Origin: Burkholderia mayonis
Lineage (GTDB): Bacteria > Pseudomonadota > Gammaproteobacteria > Burkholderiales > Burkholderiaceae
Direction: 5' to 3'
NCBI RefSeq assembly: GCF_001523745.2
Contig: NZ_CP013387.1
Location: 1,178,001 to 1,242,000 of the forward strand
DNA length: 64,000 nucleotides
Shown: positions 1 to 8,167 of the stretch, piece after piece
Layout of the letters: each line of letters opens with the position of its first letter
Position numbering within the stretch: position 1 is the stretch's first letter
The notes under the pieces: model-generated
What the model saw: only the letters and a program-made list of their open reading frames with translations
Database searches by the model: none
What the model was told of the DNA's origin: nothing
Translations under genes and position numbers: made by a program

Positions 1-344
1 TCATTTCCGACAACTTATACAACGTGCCGCTCGACGTATATCAGTCGGACACCGAAGACGAGGTGGATCGGCTCGCATGCAAACATCGGAAGACGCCTGA
101 CTATTTCCGGCGAGTGATCGAGCAGAACGGCTTCGAGGTCGAAGACATGCGCGTGCTGCCCGAGAACATCGACGTCGCGCGTTGGTTCATGGACGTCAAG
201 AAGAACATCGAGACGAACTTTACCGAAGACAACATTCCGCCGCCGCTGGAGGAATTGCGCGTGATGGCGGTGAATGTGTCGGTGGCGCTGATCAAGAACC
301 TGTTTTCGACGTACAGCGTGATTGCGAGGCGAACCACTCATTGA
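1..344 (+). CDS. SAM-dependent methyltransferase, C-terminal part (5' end outside window)
   Basis: The open frame enters from the left edge (codons phased from base 3) and stops at 344, so only about 113 C-terminal residues are visible. These align without large gaps to the C-terminus of the methyltransferase at 4665-5591: both share an ISxxLYxVxL start, a YQS, a VDR, an RKTP, a GFxVxDxRxLP block, a W, an NI, an EEL and a final IARR. By eye roughly a third or more of positions match, so the two are paralogues. The SAM-binding GxGxG part lies outside the window. The gene is followed after about 100 bp by the terpene synthase on the same strand, which suggests a role in the same terpenoid pathway. 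Whether it methylates a prenyl diphosphate or a later intermediate cannot be told from this fragment. Confidence 0.8.
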   Translation, partial: ISDNLYNVPLDVYQSDTEDEVDRLACKHRKTPDYFRRVIEQNGFEVEDMRVLPENIDVARWFMDVKKNIETNFTEDNIPPPLEELRVMAVNVSVALIKNLFSTYSVIARRTTH

Positions 345-447
345 CGCATCAGGCTGTCGTCGGTGAAAACTACTGCCGCTCCTTATTGGGTAAGGCCAGC
401 ATATTGGACATCTCGATATCGGACTCAGAAAAAAGCAAGGAAAAGTC

Positions 448-1554
448 ATGGAAGCATTGCAGCTACCCCAATTTCCCCTACCGTTTGAGTACAGATACCA
501 TCCACACTTCGATGCCGACAATCCGGAGACCGATCGTTTTGAGGTGGCGGCGCGAGCTTACAGGGATCGATTTCAACTGTTTGATAGTGAACTTCAGCGA
601 GAACGCGTGGGCAAGATCTTGTCGGCGAAGCTCGGCGCGCTATTTTATCCCGTTGGAAGCGACGAACTTCTCCAAGTCGGGGTTGATTTTGTTGTGTGGG
701 GCTTCACACTCGATGACGAGTATTGCGACGAGGGGCCAATAAGCAGGGATCCGACGGTATTGATCAAGAAGCTCACCGAGATCCAGCATGCATGCGACAC
801 ACCGGAATGCTCGATGTCTGATGATCGCTACGTACTCGCCATGCAGGATTTGAGGCGCCGGATTGATCGATATTCAAATCCGGTGCATGCCGGGCGATTT
901 GTGGATGCTATACGCACTTACATGATCGGAGAGATGTGGAAGGCCGTGAATCCCAGGCCGTCCCTGAATGATTACGTCCTGATGCGTTTATATGGTGGTG
1001 GCGCTTGGGCCTATCCGGTGTTGGCGCACATCATCGCTGGCATCGATATCTCTCAGGAGGAATACGAAGACCGCCGGGTCCATGCGTTGGCTCAAATCAT
1101 AGGTACTATATGTGCGTTGGATACTGATCCCTTTTCCTACGTCAAGGAGCGCAGCCGCTCCGGCGAAAAGGAACACGATGTCATTACGGTGATACAACGC
1201 CAATTCAATTATTCGTTCGAGCAAGCCATAGATCACTACTTGGAGATGCGGGCTCAGGCTCTCAGCCTGTTCTTGCGACTGAGAGACGACGTTTATGCTA
1301 CAGCTTCTCCGGCCGTTCGCGCCTATATTGAATCGCAAGTTCTTTACTACGCAGGCGGTGAACATTGGACTCAGTCCACCTACCGTTATTCGCCGAGCGG
1401 CCTTGATATTAGCGACGAATTCGTGCGCGGCGGGTTTGTTAACGCCCCCGTACAGGAACGCTTTGAATCGTGGGGGCTGCCATCGATGGAATGGTGGTGG
1501 GAATACGATCCTGCACGTACGGCTGGTCAGGCTGGCGACAGGCGAACAGCTTGA
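448..1554 (+). CDS. Class I terpene synthase
   Basis: A 368-residue protein with the layout of bacterial class I terpene synthases, which ionise a prenyl diphosphate by Mg2+-assisted loss of diphosphate. The aspartate-rich motif is DDEYCDE starting at D89. The second metal motif, normally NDxxSxxxE, appears as TDPFSYVKE (T226 to E234), so the first Asn is replaced by Thr while D227, S230 and E234 remain. A C-terminal RY pair (in TYRYSP) matches the usual diphosphate-contacting pair. The start ATG at 448 has an AAGG 6 bases upstream. It sits between a methyltransferase and a class II cyclase, so its substrate could be the product of that cyclase, a methylated prenyl diphosphate, or both in sequence. 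GC is lower than in the flanking chromosome. Confidence 0.9.
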   Translation: MEALQLPQFPLPFEYRYHPHFDADNPETDRFEVAARAYRDRFQLFDSELQRERVGKILSAKLGALFYPVGSDELLQVGVDFVVWGFTLDDEYCDEGPISRDPTVLIKKLTEIQHACDTPECSMSDDRYVLAMQDLRRRIDRYSNPVHAGRFVDAIRTYMIGEMWKAVNPRPSLNDYVLMRLYGGGAWAYPVLAHIIAGIDISQEEYEDRRVHALAQIIGTICALDTDPFSYVKERSRSGEKEHDVITVIQRQFNYSFEQAIDHYLEMRAQALSLFLRLRDDVYATASPAVRAYIESQVLYYAGGEHWTQSTYRYSPSGLDISDEFVRGGFVNAPVQERFESWGLPSMEWWWEYDPARTAGQAGDRRTA

Positions 1555-1585
1555 ATCGAGCAGATTGCCGTGAAAGGTGTATTTC

Positions 1586-3226
1586 ATGCACGGATGGAAA
1601 ATGGCCATGCATTCCACGTCCGATAGTCATCGCGCCGCCATCGACGCAAGCTCGGCGCAGGTCGCCGACGATGAGATCCTTACGAAACTTCGACAGGTGC
1701 TGGCCGGAATGGGGGATGGCGGGCGGATAAGCGCATCCGTGTATGACACTGCGCAGGTTTTGCGCTTTGCGCAATTGCCGGGTGATGCATCTGCTGCCTA
1801 CGCTTGGCTGCTCGACAAGCAGCGGCACGACGGCGGCTGGGGAGAATCTGACGACCCGATGCATCGTTTGGCACCCACCATTGCAGCCATGCTTGCGCTT
1901 CATGAATGCGCTTGCGACGTGCGGTATGGGGCCGCGCTGAACGCTGGAAGTGTCTTCCTGGCACAACAAGATCTGTCACGGCTGTCTGTATTGCCTGACG
2001 ATATGCCCATAGGAGCGGAGCTCATTCTGCCTCGTCTCTGCGCAGAGGCTCAGGAAGCCGGCCTCGATCTTCGGATGACACTTCCCGCGACGTTGGTTGC
2101 CACGGGCGCAATTCGTCGCGACAAGCTGCGCGAAATGAGTGCGACGCAGGCTGGAAGCCCGGCGCTTCATTGCTGGGAAGCGTGGGGCGATCGACCGGCG
2201 GCGGAAATGCTCGGCGACGACGGAAGTCTTGGGTTGAGCCCGTCGGCGACTGCGGCATGGCTGAACACGGCGCGTAACTCGTGTTTCAGTCGCGATTCCC
2301 TGCGCTGCGCGACGCATTATTTGCACAGAGCCACTTCTGGCACTGGCGAAACAGCATACGGTGTCGTGCCATGCATCTGGCCGCTCGATCTCTTCGAATC
2401 TGCCTATATCCTGCATGCGCTGGCGATGGGCGGTCTGCTTCAACATCCAGCACTTGCTAAGCCAGTTTCACGTGCTGCGGCGATGTTGCGCAATGGAATC
2501 ACGGAACAGGGAGCGGGCTTTTCCACTGGTCTTTCCTCCGACGGTGATACGACCGCTGTAGCGATGGCCGTGCTCGCCCTCATTGGAACTCCGTTGGAGC
2601 ACGACCCGCTTCGCCGTTTTGCGCGCGGTCATCTGTTCATGACCTACCCGGACGAGCGCAATTCGTCGCTGTCGACGGTAATCCACGCGGTGCATGCACT
2701 GCGTCTGAGAGGCGAACCAGCGAGGGCCAGCGAATCCTATCTATGGCAGAGGCGTCATGTCGACGGGTTATGGCGCGAGGACAAATGGCATGCATCGTGG
2801 CTTTACGCCACGTCTCATGCCGTCGCGGCGTTGAGCGAAGGCGATATCTTTTCACAGCGTGATCTGACGCTGACGGGGATACTCATGCGACAAGATGCGT
2901 GCGGCGGTTGGGGGGCCGCCGCACCGACTTTCGAGGAAACCGCTTACGCGGTGCTCGTGTTGGTCAGACTGGCGGGAATGCAACCGTCATCCTGGGTGTT
3001 ACAAGAAAGTATTTCGCGGGCTTTCCGCTGGATGCGAGAGATCGACCAGTCCCTCGCCAGACCACCGGCTCGGGCGCTTTGGATCGGCAAGCAACTGTAC
3101 TGTCCGATCCGTGTCGTTCGGGTGATCGAATTGACGGGCCTATGGGTGGCTAATCGCTGGCTGCGGCAAAGTGACGAAATAGCGTCCGGCGCAAGGCCGA
3201 CACATGCTTCCCAGGAAACGAGCTGA
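1586..3226 (+). CDS. Class II terpene cyclase (DxDTT type)
   Basis: About 546 residues with the alpha-barrel repeat pattern of squalene-cyclase-like class II enzymes, which start cyclisation by protonating a double bond or epoxide. The key signature is DGDTTA at about residue 319, a DxDTT form of the DxDD acid motif; from memory, DxDTT also occurs in the mycobacterial tuberculosinyl diphosphate synthase type. QW-like repeats are visible near the N-terminus (QRHDGGWGE) and C-terminus (CGGWGAA). The size fits bacterial labdane-type cyclases (about 500-550 aa) better than hopene cyclases. No diphosphate-ionising DDxxD motif is apparent. Several starts are possible (GTG 1577, ATG 1586, 1601); 1586 is chosen arbitrarily among close options. 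It likely makes a cyclised diphosphate for the neighbouring class I synthase. Confidence 0.85.
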   Translation: MHGWKMAMHSTSDSHRAAIDASSAQVADDEILTKLRQVLAGMGDGGRISASVYDTAQVLRFAQLPGDASAAYAWLLDKQRHDGGWGESDDPMHRLAPTIAAMLALHECACDVRYGAALNAGSVFLAQQDLSRLSVLPDDMPIGAELILPRLCAEAQEAGLDLRMTLPATLVATGAIRRDKLREMSATQAGSPALHCWEAWGDRPAAEMLGDDGSLGLSPSATAAWLNTARNSCFSRDSLRCATHYLHRATSGTGETAYGVVPCIWPLDLFESAYILHALAMGGLLQHPALAKPVSRAAAMLRNGITEQGAGFSTGLSSDGDTTAVAMAVLALIGTPLEHDPLRRFARGHLFMTYPDERNSSLSTVIHAVHALRLRGEPARASESYLWQRRHVDGLWREDKWHASWLYATSHAVAALSEGDIFSQRDLTLTGILMRQDACGGWGAAAPTFEETAYAVLVLVRLAGMQPSSWVLQESISRAFRWMREIDQSLARPPARALWIGKQLYCPIRVVRVIELTGLWVANRWLRQSDEIASGARPTHASQETS

Positions 3227-3263
3227 TGCATTCGATCATCTTATTCCGGCCGCGAGGGAACCT

Positions 3264-4595
3264 ATGCTGCTGAATCCGTTGAATCGACGTGTGCGCGAGC
3301 AGCAAGGCATGCCGGTCATGGCAGGAGCCTTTCCGGTGCTCGGTCATCTGCCGGCCGTCATGTCGAGTTTGACCGATCTGCTCAGGTACGCCGAGCAGCG
3401 TCACGGGACACATTTCTGGCTCGAAATGGGCACTTTCGGCCGGATGCTGGTCTGCACGCAACCCGAAGCTTTCGCGTTATTCAAGAACAAGCACGTGCTT
3501 ACGGATCTGCTGGGCGAAGTGGCTCCGCCTCTCAAGGACACAATGGCGACGCAGGATGGCGATTCGCATCGAAGCACGCGTGCCTGGGCCAACCCGGCGT
3601 TTCAGCCGCAAGGCCTGACTGGGGCGAAGGTGGGCGACTTGTTCGCGGACATCATGCTCGCGAGGATTGGACAGTGGCCGGTGAGCGCCCCGATTCGACT
3701 AGTCGATGAAGTGAGTGACATGTCGTTGACGATGATCTTCCGGATGCTCGGCGTGGATGAACAGGCCATCGCGGAATGGACGCGTTTTTACAGCGATTAT
3801 TTTCTGGTATCCGCGTGGCCGGTGGATTTGCCAGGTACGCGATTCCGGCGCAGCAGGCATGCGCAGACATGGATCGATGCGAACTTGCAGACGCTGATCG
3901 ACGACGCGCGTGCCCGGCCTGACGCCGGCGGCCTGCTGGCCATGCTTGTTCACTCGATCGTCAGCTCGAACGTCGCACTGACTGATGCGAGTCTGCTCGC
4001 GAATCTGCGGGCTTTGATTCATGCTGCCCACAAAACCACTGCGGTCACCATGGCGCAATTGGTAATCAAGATTGCGCAACACCCCGAGTATTGGGCATTG
4101 CTGTGCGCTGAAGCCAAATCGATTGGCGAAGTGCCGCGCAATCCTGCGAATCTGGTTAGTTTTCCGTATGCGGAAGCACTGTTCCGGGAAACCCTGCGCT
4201 ATCACCCTGCGTTCCCGCTTGCGCTTCGCCGCACTGAGGAGGCAATCGATCTGGGCGGTCGCTCGATCGAGGCCGGCACACGGTTCATCATTCCGCTCGT
4301 GCTGCTGTCGCGCAATGCCGAGCTTTATCCGCAGCCCGACGTATTCATGCCGGGGCGCTGGATGGGGCGCAACGAAGGTCTGAAGCCGATCGATACCATG
4401 CAATTCGGAAATGGCCCGCATCGCTGCCTTGGATATCACACGGCATGGATGCAACTGGTCCAGTTTGCGGTCGCGTTGGCGCTGACCCTGAGCGCTCGGG
4501 GAGTTCGGCCGCGTCTGGTATCCAGCGATGCAGGGCGCCATCGTTTCTTTCCGCTGACTTACCCACCCAGGACCACCCGCATCGCGTTTGAATGA
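3264..4595 (+). CDS. Cytochrome P450
   Basis: 443 residues. The heme-binding loop FGNGPHRCLG places the thiolate at C388, and the K-helix ExxR is ETLR. The I-helix segment, usually AGxE/DTT, reads HAAHKTTA with Lys at about residue 257 where an acidic residue normally sits; the following Thr is kept. That Lys is unusual, because the acid takes part in proton delivery to bound oxygen. The start ATG at 3264 has GAGG 6 bases upstream; the frame is open back into the cyclase gene but that part looks non-homologous. Being the third same-strand gene after two terpene cyclases, it most likely hydroxylates the cyclised terpene. Redox partners (ferredoxin, reductase) are not visible nearby. Confidence 0.9.
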   Translation: MLLNPLNRRVREQQGMPVMAGAFPVLGHLPAVMSSLTDLLRYAEQRHGTHFWLEMGTFGRMLVCTQPEAFALFKNKHVLTDLLGEVAPPLKDTMATQDGDSHRSTRAWANPAFQPQGLTGAKVGDLFADIMLARIGQWPVSAPIRLVDEVSDMSLTMIFRMLGVDEQAIAEWTRFYSDYFLVSAWPVDLPGTRFRRSRHAQTWIDANLQTLIDDARARPDAGGLLAMLVHSIVSSNVALTDASLLANLRALIHAAHKTTAVTMAQLVIKIAQHPEYWALLCAEAKSIGEVPRNPANLVSFPYAEALFRETLRYHPAFPLALRRTEEAIDLGGRSIEAGTRFIIPLVLLSRNAELYPQPDVFMPGRWMGRNEGLKPIDTMQFGNGPHRCLGYHTAWMQLVQFAVALALTLSARGVRPRLVSSDAGRHRFFPLTYPPRTTRIAFE

Positions 4596-4664
4596 GTGGG
4601 GCTGTCGGTGTAGAGGTGTTCGCGAATGCGAGCCAACGTTCTATCGCTTCGGGAGAAAACGGCA

Positions 4665-5591
4665 ATGACGCAGAGACATGACAGCGTAGTTCCGATCAAG
4701 GTCATCAACGGAGCCACGATTGATCACTATCAGGACAAGATCGAGCAGGTTTATGCCGATTCCCCGGACGAATGGAAGAAGGTCATCGGCAACGAACTCT
4801 GGTATCAATACGGCGTGTTTGACAACAAGATGGATAAGCGCGATTTGCCGCTGGATGCGTCCGGGCGGCGGCATATGGAATACCAGTTCGAGTTGGCCGA
4901 GCGGGCCGGTGCGGACCTATCCGGGCAAGCGGTCCGCCGGGCTCTGGATATCGGTTGTGGTTGGGGGCCGGTGTTGAAGTTCCTGGCTGAGCGATTTCCC
5001 GATTGCCAGTGCATCGACGGTGTCAATGTCAGCCGGGCGCAGATGGAATGTGCGAGTCAGATGATTTCCCAGGCTGGCTTGAGCAAACGGGTTAATCTGT
5101 ACCTATGCAATGCGAAGGATATCGGTGATTTGCCTCATCCCGAGATTCTCTACGATCTGGCGATTCTGCGCGGCAGCCTCATCCATTTCACCCCGGAAGT
5201 GCTCCAGGAGACGATGCGGTTGCTGGCGGCGCGGATGCGCGCCGGCGGTACGGTGATCATTTCTGAAAGCCTTTATAAAGTCGATCTCGCCACGTATCAG
5301 TCGTTCATTCCCGACAAGGTGGACCGGGCCGCCTCAGGATATCGAAAAACGCCGGAGGGTCTGCAAAAGACGCTTGAAGACCACGGATTCTTCGTTATCG
5401 ATCAGCGGATTCTGCCTTCCAACCAGGAAGTCGTTCAATGGTATGACTTGGTCAGGCGAAATATCGACGCGTATTTTCCGTCACCGAGAAAAGTGACGTT
5501 CGAAGAACTGCACGATATCGCGATCAGTTTTTCGGATGCGCTGCTCAAGGATAAAGCGTCGTCCTTCAGCTTCATCGCACGTCGAATGTGA
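4665..5591 (+). CDS. SAM-dependent methyltransferase, paralogue of the upstream one
   Basis: 308 residues. The SAM-binding motif I is [14 protein letters not shown] near residue 100, followed by an acidic loop and a [12 protein letters not shown] segment like motif IV. The fold type is class I, with resemblance to the cyclopropane-fatty-acid-synthase/C-methyltransferase group. The C-terminal third matches the partial methyltransferase at 1-344. ATG 4665 is chosen because GGGAG lies about 9 bases upstream; an ATG at 4626 in the same frame lacks this. Known bacterial clusters for C16/C17 terpenoids (sodorifen, chlororaphen) use prenyl-diphosphate C-methyltransferases of this broad class next to a terpene synthase; that role is inferred, not shown. 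O-methylation of a hydroxyl or carboxyl made by the P450 or Rieske enzyme is the main alternative. Confidence 0.85.
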   Translation: MTQRHDSVVPIKVINGATIDHYQDKIEQVYADSPDEWKKVIGNELWYQYGVFDNKMDKRDLPLDASGRRHMEYQFELAERAGADLSGQAVRRALDIGCGWGPVLKFLAERFPDCQCIDGVNVSRAQMECASQMISQAGLSKRVNLYLCNAKDIGDLPHPEILYDLAILRGSLIHFTPEVLQETMRLLAARMRAGGTVIISESLYKVDLATYQSFIPDKVDRAASGYRKTPEGLQKTLEDHGFFVIDQRILPSNQEVVQWYDLVRRNIDAYFPSPRKVTFEELHDIAISFSDALLKDKASSFSFIARRM

Positions 5592-5897
5592 CTGCCTGAG
5601 AAACAGCGGGAGAGAGCAAGGCTGATCCCAGGCCCGCACGATCGACAGGACCAATGCTTCCCCGTGTGTTTGCCGCCGTTGTCGCCATTGTGAACTTTGC
5701 GGTGCTGGCGGGGGGACAGAGCCGGTTATTCGTAGTCGGCCAGTGTTATGTCGACGTGCGAAGCATAGCGGGTATGGGGCGGGCGTGGATTGCGTCAGTG
5801 GTTCGGTGCAGCAGCGACGCGGTGATCGGCCTCAGCGGCTGATGAGCACCGTCTCTCTCACCGCGGAGGTTGCTACGAAACACTTTGGAAAAATGAT
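5592..5897. other. Intergenic gap, no convincing gene
   Basis: 306 bases between the second methyltransferase and the Rieske oxygenase. A 62-codon plus-strand reading frame (5654-5842) has no good ribosome-binding site and no recognisable features, so I do not call it. The Rieske gene may have its own promoter here. Confidence 0.5.
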
Positions 5898-6989
5898 ATG
5901 AGTACGCTAATAAAGCCGCTAACGTCGAGCGCTATGGTTGTGAACCGCGATGCCGGGACAACAAGCTTTCCTGTACCAGTAGTTGACGAGCGCAAGTGCT
6001 TGCCCTATCCGAACGGGTGGTTTGCGGTGTGCTTCAGCCATGAACTTAAACCCGGAACCGTGCTCACCGTCCGGTTCATGGGGCGCGAATTGGTAGTGTA
6101 TCGAACCTCAGCCGAAGAAGTTTGCGTGATCGATCCACATTGCCCGCATCTGGGCGCGCACCTAGGACACGGAGGGAAGATTGACGGGGACAATCTCGTT
6201 TGCCCGTTTCACGGGCTTGCGTTCGCGTCGAATGGCGTCTGTATCCGAGATTGCAACGGGCAGGCACCTCCTCGGGCCGCGTTGCACAAATGGATTTCGC
6301 ACGAGCGAAATGGCATGGTGATGGTATGGCACGATCGTGACGGACGCGCGCCCGAGTGGGAGATCGCGGAAATCGATGCCACAGGCTTCTCTTCGGTCAA
6401 ATACAGCCAGCGTGAGATGCAGGGATTTCCACACGACCTTGCGGAAAACAGCGCCGATGCCGCGCACTTTGCCTGGTTGCACGGTTTCACCGAGGTCGAG
6501 ATGAATCATGTCGCAGGCTATCACTGGATCACTTCCAAAATGAAGGGTCGCTGGCGTGGCACTCTCATTCATCTGAAATTGACCGCTTACGGGCTTGGCC
6601 ATGTCCATGCCGATATCGAGGTGCCCGATTTCGGTATGAAAATGGAAACGCGCGCTTTTTCCACGCCAACCGGGCATCATGAATGGACATTTAGGTGGAC
6701 TGACATTATTCGATTCGCTAGGTTCGACGCTCTGCCCACGTTTATCAGAAAACCGTTATATGACCTGATCCTGTGGCCTACGCACTACTGGATTCTTTTA
6801 ATATCGAGCAAGGATTTTCCGGTGTGGGCGCATCGTGCCTATATTCGGAATCCGAAGTTCATGGCGAGTGATGCGTCACTGGCTGCGTTTCGGCGATGGA
6901 TGGTGCAGTTCTACCCAGCCAGCCCCGATTCGTCGGATGCAACGACTGAAAGTGCAGCCGTCGTTTTCGATCGTAATAGATGTCCTTGA
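5898..6989 (+). CDS. Rieske-type non-heme iron oxygenase
   Basis: 363 residues. The N-terminal Rieske [2Fe-2S] domain has ligands C82-x-H84 (in HCPHLGAHL) and C102-xx-H105 (CPFHGLAF). The mononuclear iron site of the catalytic domain is in ENSADAAHFAWLHG, the N/D-xx-D-xx-H-x4-H pattern of oxygenase alpha subunits. The overall shape is closest to the KshA/cholesterol-7-desaturase side of the family, which act on hydrophobic polycyclic substrates, so a cyclised terpene is a sensible substrate. No reductase or ferredoxin gene is adjacent. The ATG at 5898 has only a weak GGAA upstream. It is the last gene of the low-GC cluster; the next sequence is decayed. Confidence 0.88.
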   Translation: MSTLIKPLTSSAMVVNRDAGTTSFPVPVVDERKCLPYPNGWFAVCFSHELKPGTVLTVRFMGRELVVYRTSAEEVCVIDPHCPHLGAHLGHGGKIDGDNLVCPFHGLAFASNGVCIRDCNGQAPPRAALHKWISHERNGMVMVWHDRDGRAPEWEIAEIDATGFSSVKYSQREMQGFPHDLAENSADAAHFAWLHGFTEVEMNHVAGYHWITSKMKGRWRGTLIHLKLTAYGLGHVHADIEVPDFGMKMETRAFSTPTGHHEWTFRWTDIIRFARFDALPTFIRKPLYDLILWPTHYWILLISSKDFPVWAHRAYIRNPKFMASDASLAAFRRWMVQFYPASPDSSDATTESAAVVFDRNRCP

Positions 6990-7079
6990 TGCAAGGGCGT
7001 CGAGCGTACGAATTGGGCCGACAGAGGTGGCCACTCAAATTCGGACAGCATCGCGCGTCTCCGTGGTTGCGCTATCTGC

Positions 7080-7682
7080 TCAGTGAAACGTCGGTGAACT
7101 GATCAGGCAGCAATGCTTGTACTTACGGCCACTACCACATGGGCATGGCTCATTGCGACCGATCTTCGGTTTTTCACGACGCATAGGAGCGTGTCCTGAA
7201 ATGCTCGCCAACGCGTGCCGATGGGACTAGAAGTAACGGTAGATGTGGATCAGCCCAGCGATCATCGTCTGCAGAAGTTCTTCACGCTTTTCGGCAGGTA
7301 TCGGCGGAGGCCTCATCTGTGGGTCGGGATCGCGCTCATGATGCAGCATCATGAGCGCGATGATCGGTCCACCGTGGTTCTCGCTGTGGATCAGTTCATC
7401 CCAGCTCGCGGAGCGCATCTGCACGCCGCGCATGAATCCGTGCGCCCAGTCGTTGGCTGGAGCAACACCATCTTCACGTTCGAGCAACACGGGCAGGTAC
7501 ACATTTGGCTCATGCAGCGTCTTCAGCAACTCCGTGCTGATCGTGTTCCAGTGACGCATGAGCAACCCAATAATTTCAGTGGCCTGTCCATCACTTTCGA
7601 ACGAGAAATCGTCCTCCATATCTGCGGCAGATATTCGCTGGGCAACACGGCAGTCAAGGTTCATCCGGACGGCACCGGTGCG
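7080..7682 (-). pseudogene. YecA/UPF0149-like SEC-C protein, 5'-truncated and split by an amber codon
   Basis: Read on the minus strand, residues from about 7664 to 7230 give a YecA/UPF0149-type body (MRHWN, NDWAHGFMRG, a Trp-rich C-terminal helix). A TAG at 7229-7227 interrupts it, but the same frame continues past the stop for about 48 codons and contains the zinc-binding SEC-C signature [15 protein letters not shown], ending in TGA at 7080. The body and its C-terminal tail therefore belong to one original gene. At the 5' side the frame is cut by a TAA at about 7683, exactly where the IS5-like fragment begins, and the usual N-terminal part of the family is missing. The gene is best called a pseudogene; reading through TAG would restore only the C-terminus. 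Confidence 0.8.
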
Positions 7683-8140
7683 TTAAAAAAAACGGACCTT
7701 AGGCTATCGGAAAGTCCTGAGCCGGATGGACCACCAAGATTCATATGGTTGCCGCGGATGCTCGAACAGCCATAACGTTCGCGCTGTCGCCCGGCCAGGC
7801 AGGTGACGCGCCGCAGGGGCGCGAGTGACTCAAAAGCCTGGGGCCGACCAATCGGCCGCTGCACCTGTTGATGGATAAAACCTACGAGGGCGATGAAACC
7901 AGGCAGTTGGCACTCGACCTGGGCTTCATCCCGGTTGTTCCATCTAAAAGCAACCGCCTTGAGTCGTGGGAATACGACCGCGAAATGTACAAGCGCCGTA
8001 ACGAGGTCGAACGTCTGTTCCGGCGACTCAAAGGCTTTCGCCGGATCTTCTCCCGGTTCGACAAGCTGGACGTCATGTTCCTCGCTTTCATCAGCTTCGC
8101 GCTTATTGTCGATGGACTTAGATAGCGTGAACACGCCCTA
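7682..8140 (+). mobile_element. IS5-family (IS427-like) transposase remnant
   Basis: One frame of the plus strand carries the C-terminal half of an IS5/IS427-group DDE transposase: TTKIHMVAADARTA, ALSPGQAGDAPQGRE, LHLLMDKTYEGDETRQLA, PSKSNR and the block RRNEVERLFRRLKGFRR with the catalytic Glu, ending at TAG 8123-8125. The frame has at least three internal stops, TAG 7700, TGA 7718 and TGA 7826, each where the family has a coding codon (QAIGRSRGG and similar). The intact stretch is only 7868-8125. The right end reads gcgtgaacacgcccta (8125-8140), like the terminal repeat of that group. The left half and left end are absent, so the element cannot move by itself. It abuts the truncated YecA gene. 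Confidence 0.82.
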
Positions 8141-8167
8141 GTATTTTTTATACTCGTAACCTGACTC

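Noticed and set aside
24..344. Separate small gene starting at GTG 24
   Set aside because: The frame is open to the left edge and the sequence before 24 aligns with the paralogous methyltransferase, so it is the 3' end of a larger gene.
5654..5842. 62-codon frame between the methyltransferase and Rieske genes
   Set aside because: No ribosome-binding site and no protein-like pattern.
7186..7204. Possible left terminal repeat of the IS5 fragment inside the YecA tail
   Set aside because: The similarity to the right end is too weak, and the region keeps the YecA frame to the SEC-C motif.
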